Source: Deltaproteobacteria bacterium (GTDB lineage: Bacteria > Desulfobacterota > Desulfarculia > Desulfarculales > Desulfarculaceae). From it: a stretch of DNA of 31,672 bases. How positions within the stretch are numbered: the first letter of the stretch is position 1; every line of letters begins with the position of its first letter. A program made the translations under genes and the position numbers. Positions 1 to 7,240 of the stretch are shown here, one piece after another. The notes under the pieces are model-generated. The model saw only the letters and a list, made by a program, of their open reading frames with translations. It did no database searches and was not told the DNA's origin. The DNA is taken from positions 1-31,672 of the forward strand of contig JAHLLK010000069.1 in the NCBI GenBank assembly GCA_020444165.1, read 5' to 3'.

Positions 1-28
1 CGGAGAAAGCCGTCCCTGGCTTTCTCCG
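1..28. repeat. Hairpin repeat module at window edge
   Basis: Perfect 11-bp inverted repeat: arms 1-11 and 18-28 around the loop GTCCCT. The inner part (GCC, GTCC(C)T, GGC) recurs at 6850-6880 with a different outer stem, so this belongs to the hairpin-module family scattered through the intergenic DNA of this window. It has no T-tract and is not an obvious terminator. It may continue upstream of the window. Confidence 0.6.
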
Positions 29-753
29 TGGGGACCCAGCCCCAAGTGAATTGGGCCTGGTTCATGGAATACCGCTGATCTGGCGATCTCCGGTATTCCG
101 CCGGGCCTCCTGGCCCGCGGGTGCCTGGGAGCGGATGTTCCCCGGCTTCCTGATCGAAACGAAAAGTCTGGTAGTAGTGCCGCCTCCGGAAGCTCCACTT
201 CTTCAAGCGGTTTGCGAAAGCTACAGGCACTACGCCCAGTAACCCCTCGGGGGCCGGGCCTTCGGGCCCGGTCCCCGGCCTCTAGCCCCCACCGCCCCGC
301 GCGGTCCTGGGCCCCCCGGGTCCAGCGGTGGATCGGGCCGACCTCGGCCGGCCGAGGCCTTGGAGAGAAGCCATTGGCAGCCACAGAGCAATCGCCGCGA
401 GTTCCCAAGAGCCCCCCGGGCCAAGGGGACATGAGCGGCCGGGTACCGGCGGCATTTGTCTCTGTGCCCTTACCGCTCTGGGCTGGCTCATCCCTCTCTT
501 TCGCCGCTTCCGGGCGGCCAGGCCTCCTGCCCGCGGCCGCTATTTCCCCGACCACCAATCCCTTCCCCAACCAGCCGCAGGGCTGGAAAACTCCTGGCAT
601 GGCGCAGGCCCGGACCGTCACGGGCCCGTCAGGGTTCGCGCGCCCGGCCGCCAGGGGTAAAGACCGCCAAACACCGTTCGCCCGCCGGCAAGGGCCGGCG
701 CTAATTCCGGACGGCGCCAACGTTTATAAAAAGCGCTAAGGAGGGTTTTAATA
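29..753. other. Long non-coding region with several hairpins
   Basis: I find no convincing gene here. The open frames are GC-driven, overlap on several frames and lack ribosome-binding sites and family motifs. Visible structures are an 11-bp hairpin at 250-276 closed by a TTCG tetraloop with one bulged T, a 16-bp palindrome around 344-359, and a 7-bp hairpin at 683-700 shortly before the first gene. The last 30 bases hold an AT-rich stretch and a strong Shine-Dalgarno (AAGGAGGG) for the gene at 754. A promoter must lie here, but I cannot place it with confidence. Confidence 0.5.
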
Positions 754-2193
754 ATGGGCACTGCCACGGCCAAGAAGATAGATCCCATCCTGGCGGAATT
801 GCAGGCCATTGTCGGTGAGAAGAACGCCACCGACAAGAAGCACATCCGCTACGCCTACTCCTATGACATGTCCTTCGTCAAACCCAAGATGCCGGACTAT
901 GTGGTCCTGGTCCACTCGGTGGAGGACGTGCAGGGGGTTCTGCGCTACGCCAACCAGGAAAAAATCCCGGTAATCCCCTACACCAGCGGCACCAACATCG
1001 GTGGTCTGTGCATCCCTGAAAAGGGCGGCATCATCATGGACCTGAAGGGCATGAACAAGATCATCGAGATCGATCCCGAAGCCTTGGTGGCGGTGGTCGA
1101 GCCCGGGGTGTCCCACGCCCAGTTGGCGGACGGCCTCTACAAGCACAACCTGCGGTTCGGCTGGCCGGTGGGTCCGCCCTCGGCCTCGGTGGCTGCCTGC
1201 GCGGTGAGCCATGGCATCGGCCACATGAACGCCCGCTACGGCCTGAACTCCCAGGAGATCACCTCCATGGAGGTCGTGCTGCCCACCGGCGAGTTGGTGC
1301 GCGTGGGTTCCTGCGCCATCCAGCCCGACGCCTGGCACAGCACCCTGCCGCTCCCCAAAATGGACGGCCTGTTCAAGGGCTGGCTGGGCACCACCGGCGT
1401 GGTCACCAAGCTGGGCCTCGCCGTACACCACATTCCCCCGGTGCTGAAGATCTTCACCGTGAGCTGCGACACCGTGGAGGACATGTACTCCTACATGCTG
1501 AACCTGTCCAACTACGAGATCTGCGACGACATCACCGCCGTTTCCTGGTGGCTCTCCCAGGTGCCGATCCCCTATCCCTACAAGGAAAAGCCCGCTGACG
1601 CGGCCGAGTGGAACTCCTACGCCACCACCTACTCCTTCACCGAGAAGGAGCGGGACGCCCGCATCGAGATCTGGGAGAAGGTGGTCCAGGAAGAGCAAGC
1701 CAAGGGCTCCAGCCTCCAGGTCACCCACTACCCCGAAGAGGCCCTGCGCGGCCGCACCCAGCTTCCCAGCCAGGTGGTCGGGTCCACCAAAAACTACTGC
1801 AAGCAGGGCGGCGGCGGCATCTCCTGGCCCGGCACCTTCACCCCGGCCAAGAAGTGGGCCCCGGTGTACACCCGTTGGCGGGAAATCCTCATCGGGCACA
1901 ACCTGTCCCCCTCGATCCGCATGAGCATGTACCGGGGTGTGCACTACGGCATGCTCCGCGCCATGATCCCCTTCAACAAGCAGAGCGAGGAAGAGACCGA
2001 GAACGCCCGCCACGCCATCGTGGAATGCCTCAAGGTGGACCTGGACGAAGGCGGCATCCCCTACAAGCCTCCGGTGGACTTCGCCAATGAAATCAGCCAG
2101 AGAGCCCACCCCGGCTATTTGATGCTGATGAAGAGAATCAAGAACATGCTGGACCCCAACGACATCATGAACCCGGGCAAACTGGGCTTCTAA
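754..2193 (+). CDS. FAD-linked oxidase/dehydrogenase, GlcD / vanillyl-alcohol-oxidase family
   Basis: A 479-residue cytoplasmic flavoprotein. The N-terminal half (about residues 45-225) has the PCMH-type FAD-binding fold, with the pyrophosphate-binding SGTNIGG stretch at 78-84, followed by a GELVRVGS-type strand. The C-terminus ends MNPGKLGF, the usual last motif of glycolate oxidase GlcD, D-lactate dehydrogenase and 4-cresol dehydrogenase relatives. Such enzymes oxidise 2-hydroxy acids or hydroxyaromatic side chains by hydride transfer to FAD. AAGGAGGG sits just upstream of the ATG. The next gene, 34 bp downstream, encodes a cysteine-rich iron-sulfur protein that is the likely electron acceptor, as in GlcD/GlcF pairs. 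The substrate cannot be read from sequence. Family assignment is secure, the specific reaction is not. Confidence 0.85.
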   Translation: MGTATAKKIDPILAELQAIVGEKNATDKKHIRYAYSYDMSFVKPKMPDYVVLVHSVEDVQGVLRYANQEKIPVIPYTSGTNIGGLCIPEKGGIIMDLKGMNKIIEIDPEALVAVVEPGVSHAQLADGLYKHNLRFGWPVGPPSASVAACAVSHGIGHMNARYGLNSQEITSMEVVLPTGELVRVGSCAIQPDAWHSTLPLPKMDGLFKGWLGTTGVVTKLGLAVHHIPPVLKIFTVSCDTVEDMYSYMLNLSNYEICDDITAVSWWLSQVPIPYPYKEKPADAAEWNSYATTYSFTEKERDARIEIWEKVVQEEQAKGSSLQVTHYPEEALRGRTQLPSQVVGSTKNYCKQGGGGISWPGTFTPAKKWAPVYTRWREILIGHNLSPSIRMSMYRGVHYGMLRAMIPFNKQSEEETENARHAIVECLKVDLDEGGIPYKPPVDFANEISQRAHPGYLMLMKRIKNMLDPNDIMNPGKLGF

Positions 2194-2227
2194 ACCCCTG
2201 ACCGGCTGACACGTAGGAGGTTTTTTC

Positions 2228-3544
2228 ATGGAATGGAACATCCCCAGCCTCGAAGAGCTGGAACATTTCATATGGCGTTGCACGGCGTGCGGTACCTGCA
2301 AAACTGCTTATGATTACGGACCACCGTCCACCTGCGCGCCCATCTGCCCGGCCGGCACCGAATTCGGCTTCGAGGGTAACCTCTCTTCCAAAGGCAAGAT
2401 CGGCTTCGCCCGGGGTATCCTGGACGGCACCCTGTCCTTTGACGACGAAGAGTTCATCAATGACATCTACCGCTGCACCATTTGCGGCGGTTGCCAGAAC
2501 CAGTGCCAGCTGGACCACAAGCCCGTGATCCCCGAGATCTTCGAGGCCATGCGCCGCAAGGCCGTGGAAGCGGGCGCCGGTCCCCTGCCGGCCCACAAGA
2601 ACCTGACCCAGTCCTTGAAGGCCTACAACAACCCCTACCAGGGACCCCGCCGGGTGCGCACCGACTGGATGCGCCCCTTCAAGAAGGCCGGCAACCCCAT
2701 CAAGGACATCAACAAGGAGCCCGCGCCCATCCTGTTGTACGTGGGCTGCACCGGCGCTTTCAACAAACAGGCCCAAACGGTGCCCACCGCCACCGCCTCC
2801 CTGTTCCAGAAGCTGGGCCTGGACTTCGGCTGCCTGGGCGAGAACGAGGTCTGCTGCGGCTCCACCGCCATGCGGGTGGGCGACGCCGAGGAGTTCAAGC
2901 GGGTGGCCACCAACAACCTTGAGACTTTCAAGCAGCTCAAGGAAGAAAAGGGCGTCACCACCATCGTGTCGTCTTGCGCCGGCTGCTACCGGGCCATCAA
3001 GAAGGACTATGTCCTGAGCGCGGACTACGACAAGATCATGGACGGCATCGAAGTCATCCATACCGCCCAATATCTGCACCGCCTGTGGAAAGAGGGCAAG
3101 CTGCCCATCGCCGGCTCCCTGGACCTGAAGGTCACCTATCACGACCCCTGCCACACCGGCCGCCACCTGAACAAGTTCGAAGTGGACAAGGACGGCTCCC
3201 AGCTGTGGGAAGGCGCCTACTTGGGCATGAGCGAAGAGGAATGCGTCTACGACCAGCCCCGCGAGCTGCTCTCGGCCATTCCCGGGGTGGAGCTCCTGGA
3301 GATGCAACGGATTCGGGGCAACTCCTACTGCTGCGGCGGTGGCGGTGGCGTGATGACCGGTTTCGGCGAATGGTCGCAGAAGAACGCCGGTCTCCGGATC
3401 GAAGAAGGCATGGCTACCGGAGCCCAAAGCATGGTCTCCATTTGCCCCTTCTGTCACTACAACTTGAACGCCGGTTCCCAGCGTATCAACAGCTCCATGA
3501 AGGTCTATGACCTAGTGGAGTTGCTGGACAAGGTTGTGCAATAA
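2228..3544 (+). CDS. (Fe-S)-binding CCG-domain oxidoreductase subunit (GlcF/GlpC/HdrD-like)
   Basis: A 438-residue protein with two [4Fe-4S]-type cysteine groups near the N-terminus: C18, C21, C24 then C36 and C40, and C83, C86, C89, C93. Two CCG domains follow, with cysteines at 174, 209-210, 250, 253 and at 308, 368-369, 406, 409. In HdrB/HdrD relatives these bind a non-cubane or [4Fe-4S] cluster and shuttle electrons to a quinone, disulfide or other carrier. The spacing in the first group is unusual: eleven residues separate C24 from C36, instead of the usual three before CP. A GGAGG ribosome-binding site precedes the ATG, 34 bp after the FAD oxidase gene, so the two form an operon closed by the terminator at 3733. 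No membrane anchor is visible. The partner carrier is unknown. Confidence 0.85.
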   Translation: MEWNIPSLEELEHFIWRCTACGTCKTAYDYGPPSTCAPICPAGTEFGFEGNLSSKGKIGFARGILDGTLSFDDEEFINDIYRCTICGGCQNQCQLDHKPVIPEIFEAMRRKAVEAGAGPLPAHKNLTQSLKAYNNPYQGPRRVRTDWMRPFKKAGNPIKDINKEPAPILLYVGCTGAFNKQAQTVPTATASLFQKLGLDFGCLGENEVCCGSTAMRVGDAEEFKRVATNNLETFKQLKEEKGVTTIVSSCAGCYRAIKKDYVLSADYDKIMDGIEVIHTAQYLHRLWKEGKLPIAGSLDLKVTYHDPCHTGRHLNKFEVDKDGSQLWEGAYLGMSEEECVYDQPRELLSAIPGVELLEMQRIRGNSYCCGGGGGVMTGFGEWSQKNAGLRIEEGMATGAQSMVSICPFCHYNLNAGSQRINSSMKVYDLVELLDKVVQ

Positions 3545-3732
3545 ATAACTTGTTCGCCCCTAAAAAAAGGTCAGCAGTGCGAATTGCAAATTTGCTAGAA
3601 TGGCTCCGGCATCAGGTTGTACCGGAAGCGCTATCTGAAGCAAGGCAAAAAGCAGTATTTCTGTGCTCACGCTATTTTGCAACTGCCTGCTACCAAATTT
3701 TCCCTGGCTATTTCTGCCCGCTTGGCGGGTAA
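3545..3732. other. 3' untranslated region before terminator
   Basis: This 188-bp stretch between the iron-sulfur gene and its terminator is more AT-rich than its surroundings. A 60-codon frame starting with TTG at 3550 has no ribosome-binding site and no recognisable motif, so I do not call it. A small GC-rich hairpin (CCCGCTTGGCGGG, near 3718-3730) directly precedes the main terminator. Confidence 0.4.
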
Positions 3733-3764
3733 ACGGGGGGCGCTTTGCGCCCCCCGTTTTTTTT
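3733..3764 (+). terminator. Intrinsic terminator of the oxidase/iron-sulfur operon
   Basis: Perfect 11-bp stem: arms 3733-3743 and 3747-3757 with a TTT loop, followed by an uninterrupted run of eight T. This is a textbook rho-independent terminator about 190 bp after the stop of the iron-sulfur gene. It separates that operon from the permease operon. Confidence 0.9.
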
Positions 3765-3917
3765 CTTAACGGCTGGTTAGTTGTTAATTCCTGGCGGGGA
3801 ATGGTTCTGAGTTAGATTGCATGCGCCCCTAGAAGTCACCTGCCCAAAGGCTGGCCGACGGGAGGGATGGAGTGCATGCTTGGGTACACACAACCATTGT
3901 ATTGAGGAGGAGGGTGT

Positions 3918-5360
3918 ATGGCAATGACAAGGCAACCCGGCACGGAACAGCCGTATGCCGCGGGAGGACTCAAACTGAGATTGCCCTTTGTGCACTACCG
4001 GATAGAGTATCAGGACTTTATCCAGGGGGCCATTCTCAGTTGCGTTCCGCTCGGCATCACGGCGGCAATGACCAAGGTCTTGGGAATCCCGATTGAAATC
4101 GCGGTCCTGATGGTGGTCATTAACAACTTCCTTTACCTTATCCACACTTCTTTTGGTGACCCGTCCGTGGTCGGCTGGATCACCGCGGGTATCCCGCTGT
4201 ACATCGCTTACCTGACCGATTTCCCGATGGGTCCAGAGCGCATCCAGGCCATGGTGGCCCTACAGATCTTGGTAGGTTTGATCTTCATGGTGCTGGGGCT
4301 CACGGGCATCACCAAGCTGGTGATCAAGAATTTCCCGGTGTCCATGCGAGCAGGCATCCTACTGGGCGCCGGTTTCGCCTCACTCATGCGAGTGTTTGAT
4401 CCCGGTCAGCCCTTCATCGGCAATATGCCGGTGGCCTTCCTGCTGGCTTCCCTGGCCAGCTTCTTCATGCTGTTCTCCATGAGCGGCATGGCCTGGCGTA
4501 AAAAATACGGCTGGTTCGCCTGGTTGGCTGGTTTCGGCATCGCGCCGGGGTTTGTGGCCGGTTACATCGTGGGGCTTATCACCGGCGAGATTGCTCCTCC
4601 GGTGGGCGTGTTTGATCAGTTCATCATCGCCCTGCCCTTCAATGAGATGATCACCCAGTTCAGCCCGCTAAGTATTGGCTGGCCTTCCGTGGAAACCTGG
4701 GGCGCGGCCGTCTCCCTGGCCATCGTGGCTTACGTCTTGGCCTTCGGCGACATCCTGGTGCTGGAAGCCATGATCGATGAGTGCAACAAGACCCGTAAAG
4801 ACGAAAGCATCGTCTTCCAGGTCTCCCGTAACCACATTCTCACCTCCATCCGCAACCTGTTCCTGGGCACTTTCATGCCCTATCTCCCCCTGGCCGGCCC
4901 CCAGTGGACCGGCGGCCAGGCCCTGGTGGTCAACCGCTTCAAGAACTCCACCCCGGCCCAGGAGCCCTCCTACTGGGGCGGCGCGACTTCGATCTTCTGG
5001 GGTATGAGCATCGCCATGTTGTTCCACCCCATCGTGCAGATTATCCTGCCGGCCAAGCTCATCGGCTTCGGCCTTACCCTGCTCATCCAGGGTTATCTGT
5101 GCGTTTATATTGCCTTTGCCATGTGCACCACCAACCTGCAGCGCGGCATCGCCGGCGTCATGGGTGCGGTGCTGGTCACGGCCAACTATGTGAAGCTGTG
5201 GGGCAGCCCGTTCTGGTCCGGTCCCACCCTGGCCCTGATCATCGGCGCGGTGCTTTACTTCGCCTTGGAATACTCCACCGTGGCGGAAAAGCCCGAGCAC
5301 GAGACCGAGGAACAGGAAGTCCAGCGCATCGAAAACGGTGACAACGTAGACAAGAACTAA
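3918..5360 (+). CDS. Polytopic membrane permease, probably UraA-fold (NCS2/AzgA-like)
   Basis: A 480-residue, highly hydrophobic protein with roughly a dozen or more membrane segments, a short polar N-terminus and an acidic C-terminal tail (about 455-480). The segment FGDILVLEAM in the C-terminal half, and the glycine/proline-rich segments PVSMRAGILLGAGF and LPFNEMITQF, recall nucleobase transporters of the NCS2/AzgA group, which share a fold with SulP carriers. The resemblance is partial, so the substrate is open: a purine-, pyrimidine- or anion-like compound, or an aromatic acid. A strong GGAGGAGGG ribosome-binding site precedes ATG 3918. It is followed by a hairpin, a two-TM small protein and a methyltransferase on the same strand. 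It probably imports the substrate of the neighbouring enzymes. Confidence 0.65.
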   Translation: MAMTRQPGTEQPYAAGGLKLRLPFVHYRIEYQDFIQGAILSCVPLGITAAMTKVLGIPIEIAVLMVVINNFLYLIHTSFGDPSVVGWITAGIPLYIAYLTDFPMGPERIQAMVALQILVGLIFMVLGLTGITKLVIKNFPVSMRAGILLGAGFASLMRVFDPGQPFIGNMPVAFLLASLASFFMLFSMSGMAWRKKYGWFAWLAGFGIAPGFVAGYIVGLITGEIAPPVGVFDQFIIALPFNEMITQFSPLSIGWPSVETWGAAVSLAIVAYVLAFGDILVLEAMIDECNKTRKDESIVFQVSRNHILTSIRNLFLGTFMPYLPLAGPQWTGGQALVVNRFKNSTPAQEPSYWGGATSIFWGMSIAMLFHPIVQIILPAKLIGFGLTLLIQGYLCVYIAFAMCTTNLQRGIAGVMGAVLVTANYVKLWGSPFWSGPTLALIIGAVLYFALEYSTVAEKPEHETEEQEVQRIENGDNVDKN

Positions 5361-5375
5361 CCTGACTCCAAAACC

Positions 5376-5404
5376 CGTCGCCGGGGACTAAGTCCCCGGC
5401 GACG
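5376..5404 (+). promoter_or_regulatory. Intercistronic hairpin abutting a ribosome-binding site
   Basis: Nearly perfect palindrome: 14-nt arms 5376-5389 and 5391-5404 around one A, which in RNA would form a 12-bp stem with a short loop. There is no T-tract. The right arm ends on the first base of the GAGG Shine-Dalgarno of the small gene at 5415. Possible roles are transcript stabilisation, processing or control of translation of the small gene. Confidence 0.6.
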
Positions 5405-5414
5405 AGGACACAAT

Positions 5415-5672
5415 ATGGCAAAACTCGACACCAAAGAAATAAAGCAAACGACCAAAAAGAATTTAAGCCTCTTCTTGGCTGTGGCCTTACCTTACACGCT
5501 CATTGGTATGGCGGTTATTTTTGGGGGTATTTGGACGATAAAACATTTCATGCCCAACAGTGAATATCAAGACATGATTCTTTTAATTTGGATCGCCATT
5601 TTCTGGTTCATTTATCAGCCGATGTTCCGCAGGGCCATCTTCCGCTGGAAAGAAAAGCACCAAGAGGCATGA
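5415..5672 (+). CDS. Small two-TM membrane protein beside the permease
   Basis: An 85-residue protein with a basic, lysine-rich N-terminus, two clear hydrophobic segments (about 18-42 and 52-72) and a basic C-terminal tail. I recognise no family. The layout resembles the small subunits that accompany some large transporters. It starts 54 bp after the permease stop, with GAGG seven bases before ATG 5415, and is followed 95 bp later by the methyltransferase gene. A role as accessory or stabilising subunit of the upstream permease is inference from position and topology. Base composition is more AT-rich than the neighbouring genes, as is common for short membrane proteins. Confidence 0.7.
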   Translation: MAKLDTKEIKQTTKKNLSLFLAVALPYTLIGMAVIFGGIWTIKHFMPNSEYQDMILLIWIAIFWFIYQPMFRRAIFRWKEKHQEA

Positions 5673-5767
5673 GGCCTGGATGGCTTGGTAAACCCGAGTT
5701 CTCTTACCCACCCGCGGAACCCTGAAAAACTTGAACTCCGCGCCATAACTTAAGAGGAGGAAAACTG

Positions 5768-6796
5768 ATGAACCTTAAAGAACGCTTCATGCGGCAGCTA
5801 GAGGGCAAGGAAGTGGACGTGACCCCCGTGGGTTGCACCACCACCTATGCCGTGGTCGAATTCCAGGAGGCTTGTGGCTGCTTCCGGCCCCAGGCCGACA
5901 CCGATCCCCAGGCCATGGCCACCATGGCCCTCACCGGTCCCAAGCAGGCCGGTTGGGAATGGGTCAAGGCCATGGGCTGGGATATCGTGCCCATTTCCGA
6001 GGCCCTGGGCGTTGAGCTCGGCCCCCCCACCAAAGACACCCAGTACTATGTGAAGGGCCACCCCTACGCCGAGAACCAGGACAGCCTGGAATTTCCCTCG
6101 GACTTCCTGAGCCGGGGCCGTTTCCCGGTGTACAAGGAGCAGTTCCGTCTCCTGAAGGAAGCGGTTGGCGACGACATGGTGATCTTCGGTGAGTCCGAGG
6201 GCTGCTTCACCGCCGCCGCCAACTTGGTGGGCACCGAGCAGATGATGCGTTGGCTCATGAAAGAGCCCGAAAAGGTGTTCCGCGTCCTGGAAGTGACCAA
6301 GGAAGCGGCCGTGGCCGCGGCCAACTTCGCCTTTGACCAGGGGGCCGACTACTACACCTTCGCCGAGCCCACCTCCGGCCCGGCCCTCATGAGCCCCCGC
6401 ATGTACAAAAAGTTCGCCCTGGACGTGGCCAAAGAGGTCATCAGTCGCTGCAAGGGCCCGGTGTGCCTGCACATCTGCGGCAACGCCGACCCCATCATCG
6501 AGATGATGTGCGAAACCGGCGCGGTGGGCATCAGCATCGAGAACCAAACCGACCTGAAGCGGGCGGTGGAAATCGCCAACACCAAGAACGTCAAGGTGTT
6601 TGGCAACGTGGCCACCGCCACCACCCTGTTCCGCGGCACTCCCGAGGAGTGCTATCAGGAGTCCATGGCCGCCCTGGATAACGGCACCCACTTCCTGTGC
6701 CCGGCCTGCGGCGTGGCGCCGCCCTCCCCCACGGAGAACCTGCGCCAGCTCCGGAAGGCCCGGGACGACAAGTTCGGTCTTCCCTACCCCTTCTAG
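5768..6796 (+). CDS. URO-D family methyltransferase, MtaA/CmuA type
   Basis: A 342-residue protein of the uroporphyrinogen decarboxylase superfamily, in the MtaA/MtbA/CmuA branch. These are zinc enzymes moving a methyl group from a corrinoid protein to a thiol such as coenzyme M, or to another acceptor. The zinc-binding pattern is present: H235 and C237 in LHICGN, and C314 in CPACGVAPPSP. A strong AAGAGGAGG site precedes ATG 5768, and a terminator follows 20 bp after the stop. No corrinoid protein (MtaC-like) or MtaB-like partner lies in the window, so the methyl donor is unknown. The gene is the last of a transporter/small protein/methyltransferase set, which suggests catabolism of an imported methylated compound. 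It is not a haem-pathway HemE: the HxC...C pattern and context both point away. Confidence 0.8.
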   Translation: MNLKERFMRQLEGKEVDVTPVGCTTTYAVVEFQEACGCFRPQADTDPQAMATMALTGPKQAGWEWVKAMGWDIVPISEALGVELGPPTKDTQYYVKGHPYAENQDSLEFPSDFLSRGRFPVYKEQFRLLKEAVGDDMVIFGESEGCFTAAANLVGTEQMMRWLMKEPEKVFRVLEVTKEAAVAAANFAFDQGADYYTFAEPTSGPALMSPRMYKKFALDVAKEVISRCKGPVCLHICGNADPIIEMMCETGAVGISIENQTDLKRAVEIANTKNVKVFGNVATATTLFRGTPEECYQESMAALDNGTHFLCPACGVAPPSPTENLRQLRKARDDKFGLPYPF

Positions 6797-6815
6797 GCCT
6801 TACTCCGCAGCACCT

Positions 6816-6845
6816 CCCGCCGCCCTCGCGGGCGGCGGGTTTTTA
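6816..6845 (+). terminator. Intrinsic terminator after the methyltransferase gene
   Basis: Perfect 10-bp stem CCCGCCGCCC/GGGCGGCGGG with loop TCGC (6816-6839), then five T and ATG. It lies 20 bp after the stop of the methyltransferase gene. The same sequence, including the T-run and the following bases, occurs again at 7054-7085. Confidence 0.9.
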
Positions 6846-6849
6846 TGAT

Positions 6850-6880
6850 GTCGGCAAAGGCCGTCCTGGCTTTTGCCGAC
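6850..6880. repeat. Hairpin repeat module
   Basis: A 13-bp stem with one G-T pair: arms 6850-6862 and 6868-6880 around loop GTCCT. It shares the loop and inner stem with the hairpin at 1-28 while the outer stem differs. Confidence 0.65.
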
Positions 6881-6900
6881 GGCGATTAGGCAAAACCACG

Positions 6901-7008
6901 CTTTTGAGACTGTTGCACAAGGCTCCATGCCTTGGGCAACGATCGGCTTGGCAAAAGCGTGGTTTTGCCAAGCCTCACGAATAACAAACCTTTCAGGTTT
7001 GTTATTCG
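6901..7008 (+). repeat. Three-hairpin intergenic element, copy A
   Basis: Three consecutive hairpins: arms 6912-6923/6929-6940 (one mismatch), 6945-6956/6963-6974 (12 bp perfect) and 6978-6991/6995-7008 (14 bp perfect). The whole block is clearly homologous to the reverse complement of 20673-20779, with the same order of hairpins and a shared lead sequence CTTTTGAGAC. In the third hairpin the two copies differ by changes made on both arms, so pairing is preserved. It contains no coding frame of interest. It could be a structured RNA, a REP-like element or a small mobile element. Confidence 0.8.
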
Positions 7009-7029
7009 GCGGTCCATCCCTGGCCCGCC

Positions 7030-7053
7030 GCAGGCTGTTTGTCAACAGCCTGC
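7030..7053. repeat. Hairpin repeat GCAGGCTGTT/AACAGCCTGC
   Basis: Perfect 10-bp inverted repeat with loop TGTC, directly abutting the second terminator. Almost the same stem, with loop GAAA and two more base pairs, forms the hairpin at 31621-31648 at the other end of the window. Confidence 0.7.
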
Positions 7054-7085
7054 CCCGCCGCCCTCGCGGGCGGCGGGTTTTTATG
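7054..7085 (+). terminator. Second, identical intrinsic terminator
   Basis: Stem 7054-7063/7068-7077, loop TCGC, followed by five T. It is an exact copy of the terminator at 6816-6845, so the hairpin mosaic between them is bracketed by a direct repeat of about 31 bp. Confidence 0.85.
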
Positions 7086-7240
7086 CTATTTAGCAGGGCA
7101 TTGATGTCATCCGTTTGGCGGCCAAGGGCCGTCAGGTTTCTCGGAGCAACCTTCCCCCCGTCGCGGTGAGCACCCCGGCCGGCCCTTGGGGCCAGTCCGG
7201 CGGCGCGCCAGCCCGGCGGGAGCCAAATCCAAGGCGAGAG

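Noticed and set aside
212..739. 175-codon open frame before the first oxidase gene
   Set aside because: Proline/arginine/glycine-rich composition, no ribosome-binding site, overlapping frames on both strands; typical of non-coding GC-rich DNA.
748..2301. 517-codon minus-strand frame opposite the FAD oxidase
   Set aside because: Rich in His, Val, Gly and Asp, as seen for antisense frames of GC-rich genes; similar shadows lie opposite most real genes here.
3550..3732. 60-codon frame after the iron-sulfur gene
   Set aside because: TTG start without ribosome-binding site, ends inside the terminator region, no recognisable motif.
5768..6796. HemE uroporphyrinogen decarboxylase
   Set aside because: The protein has the HxC...C zinc ligands of MtaA/CmuA methyltransferases and no haem-pathway neighbours.
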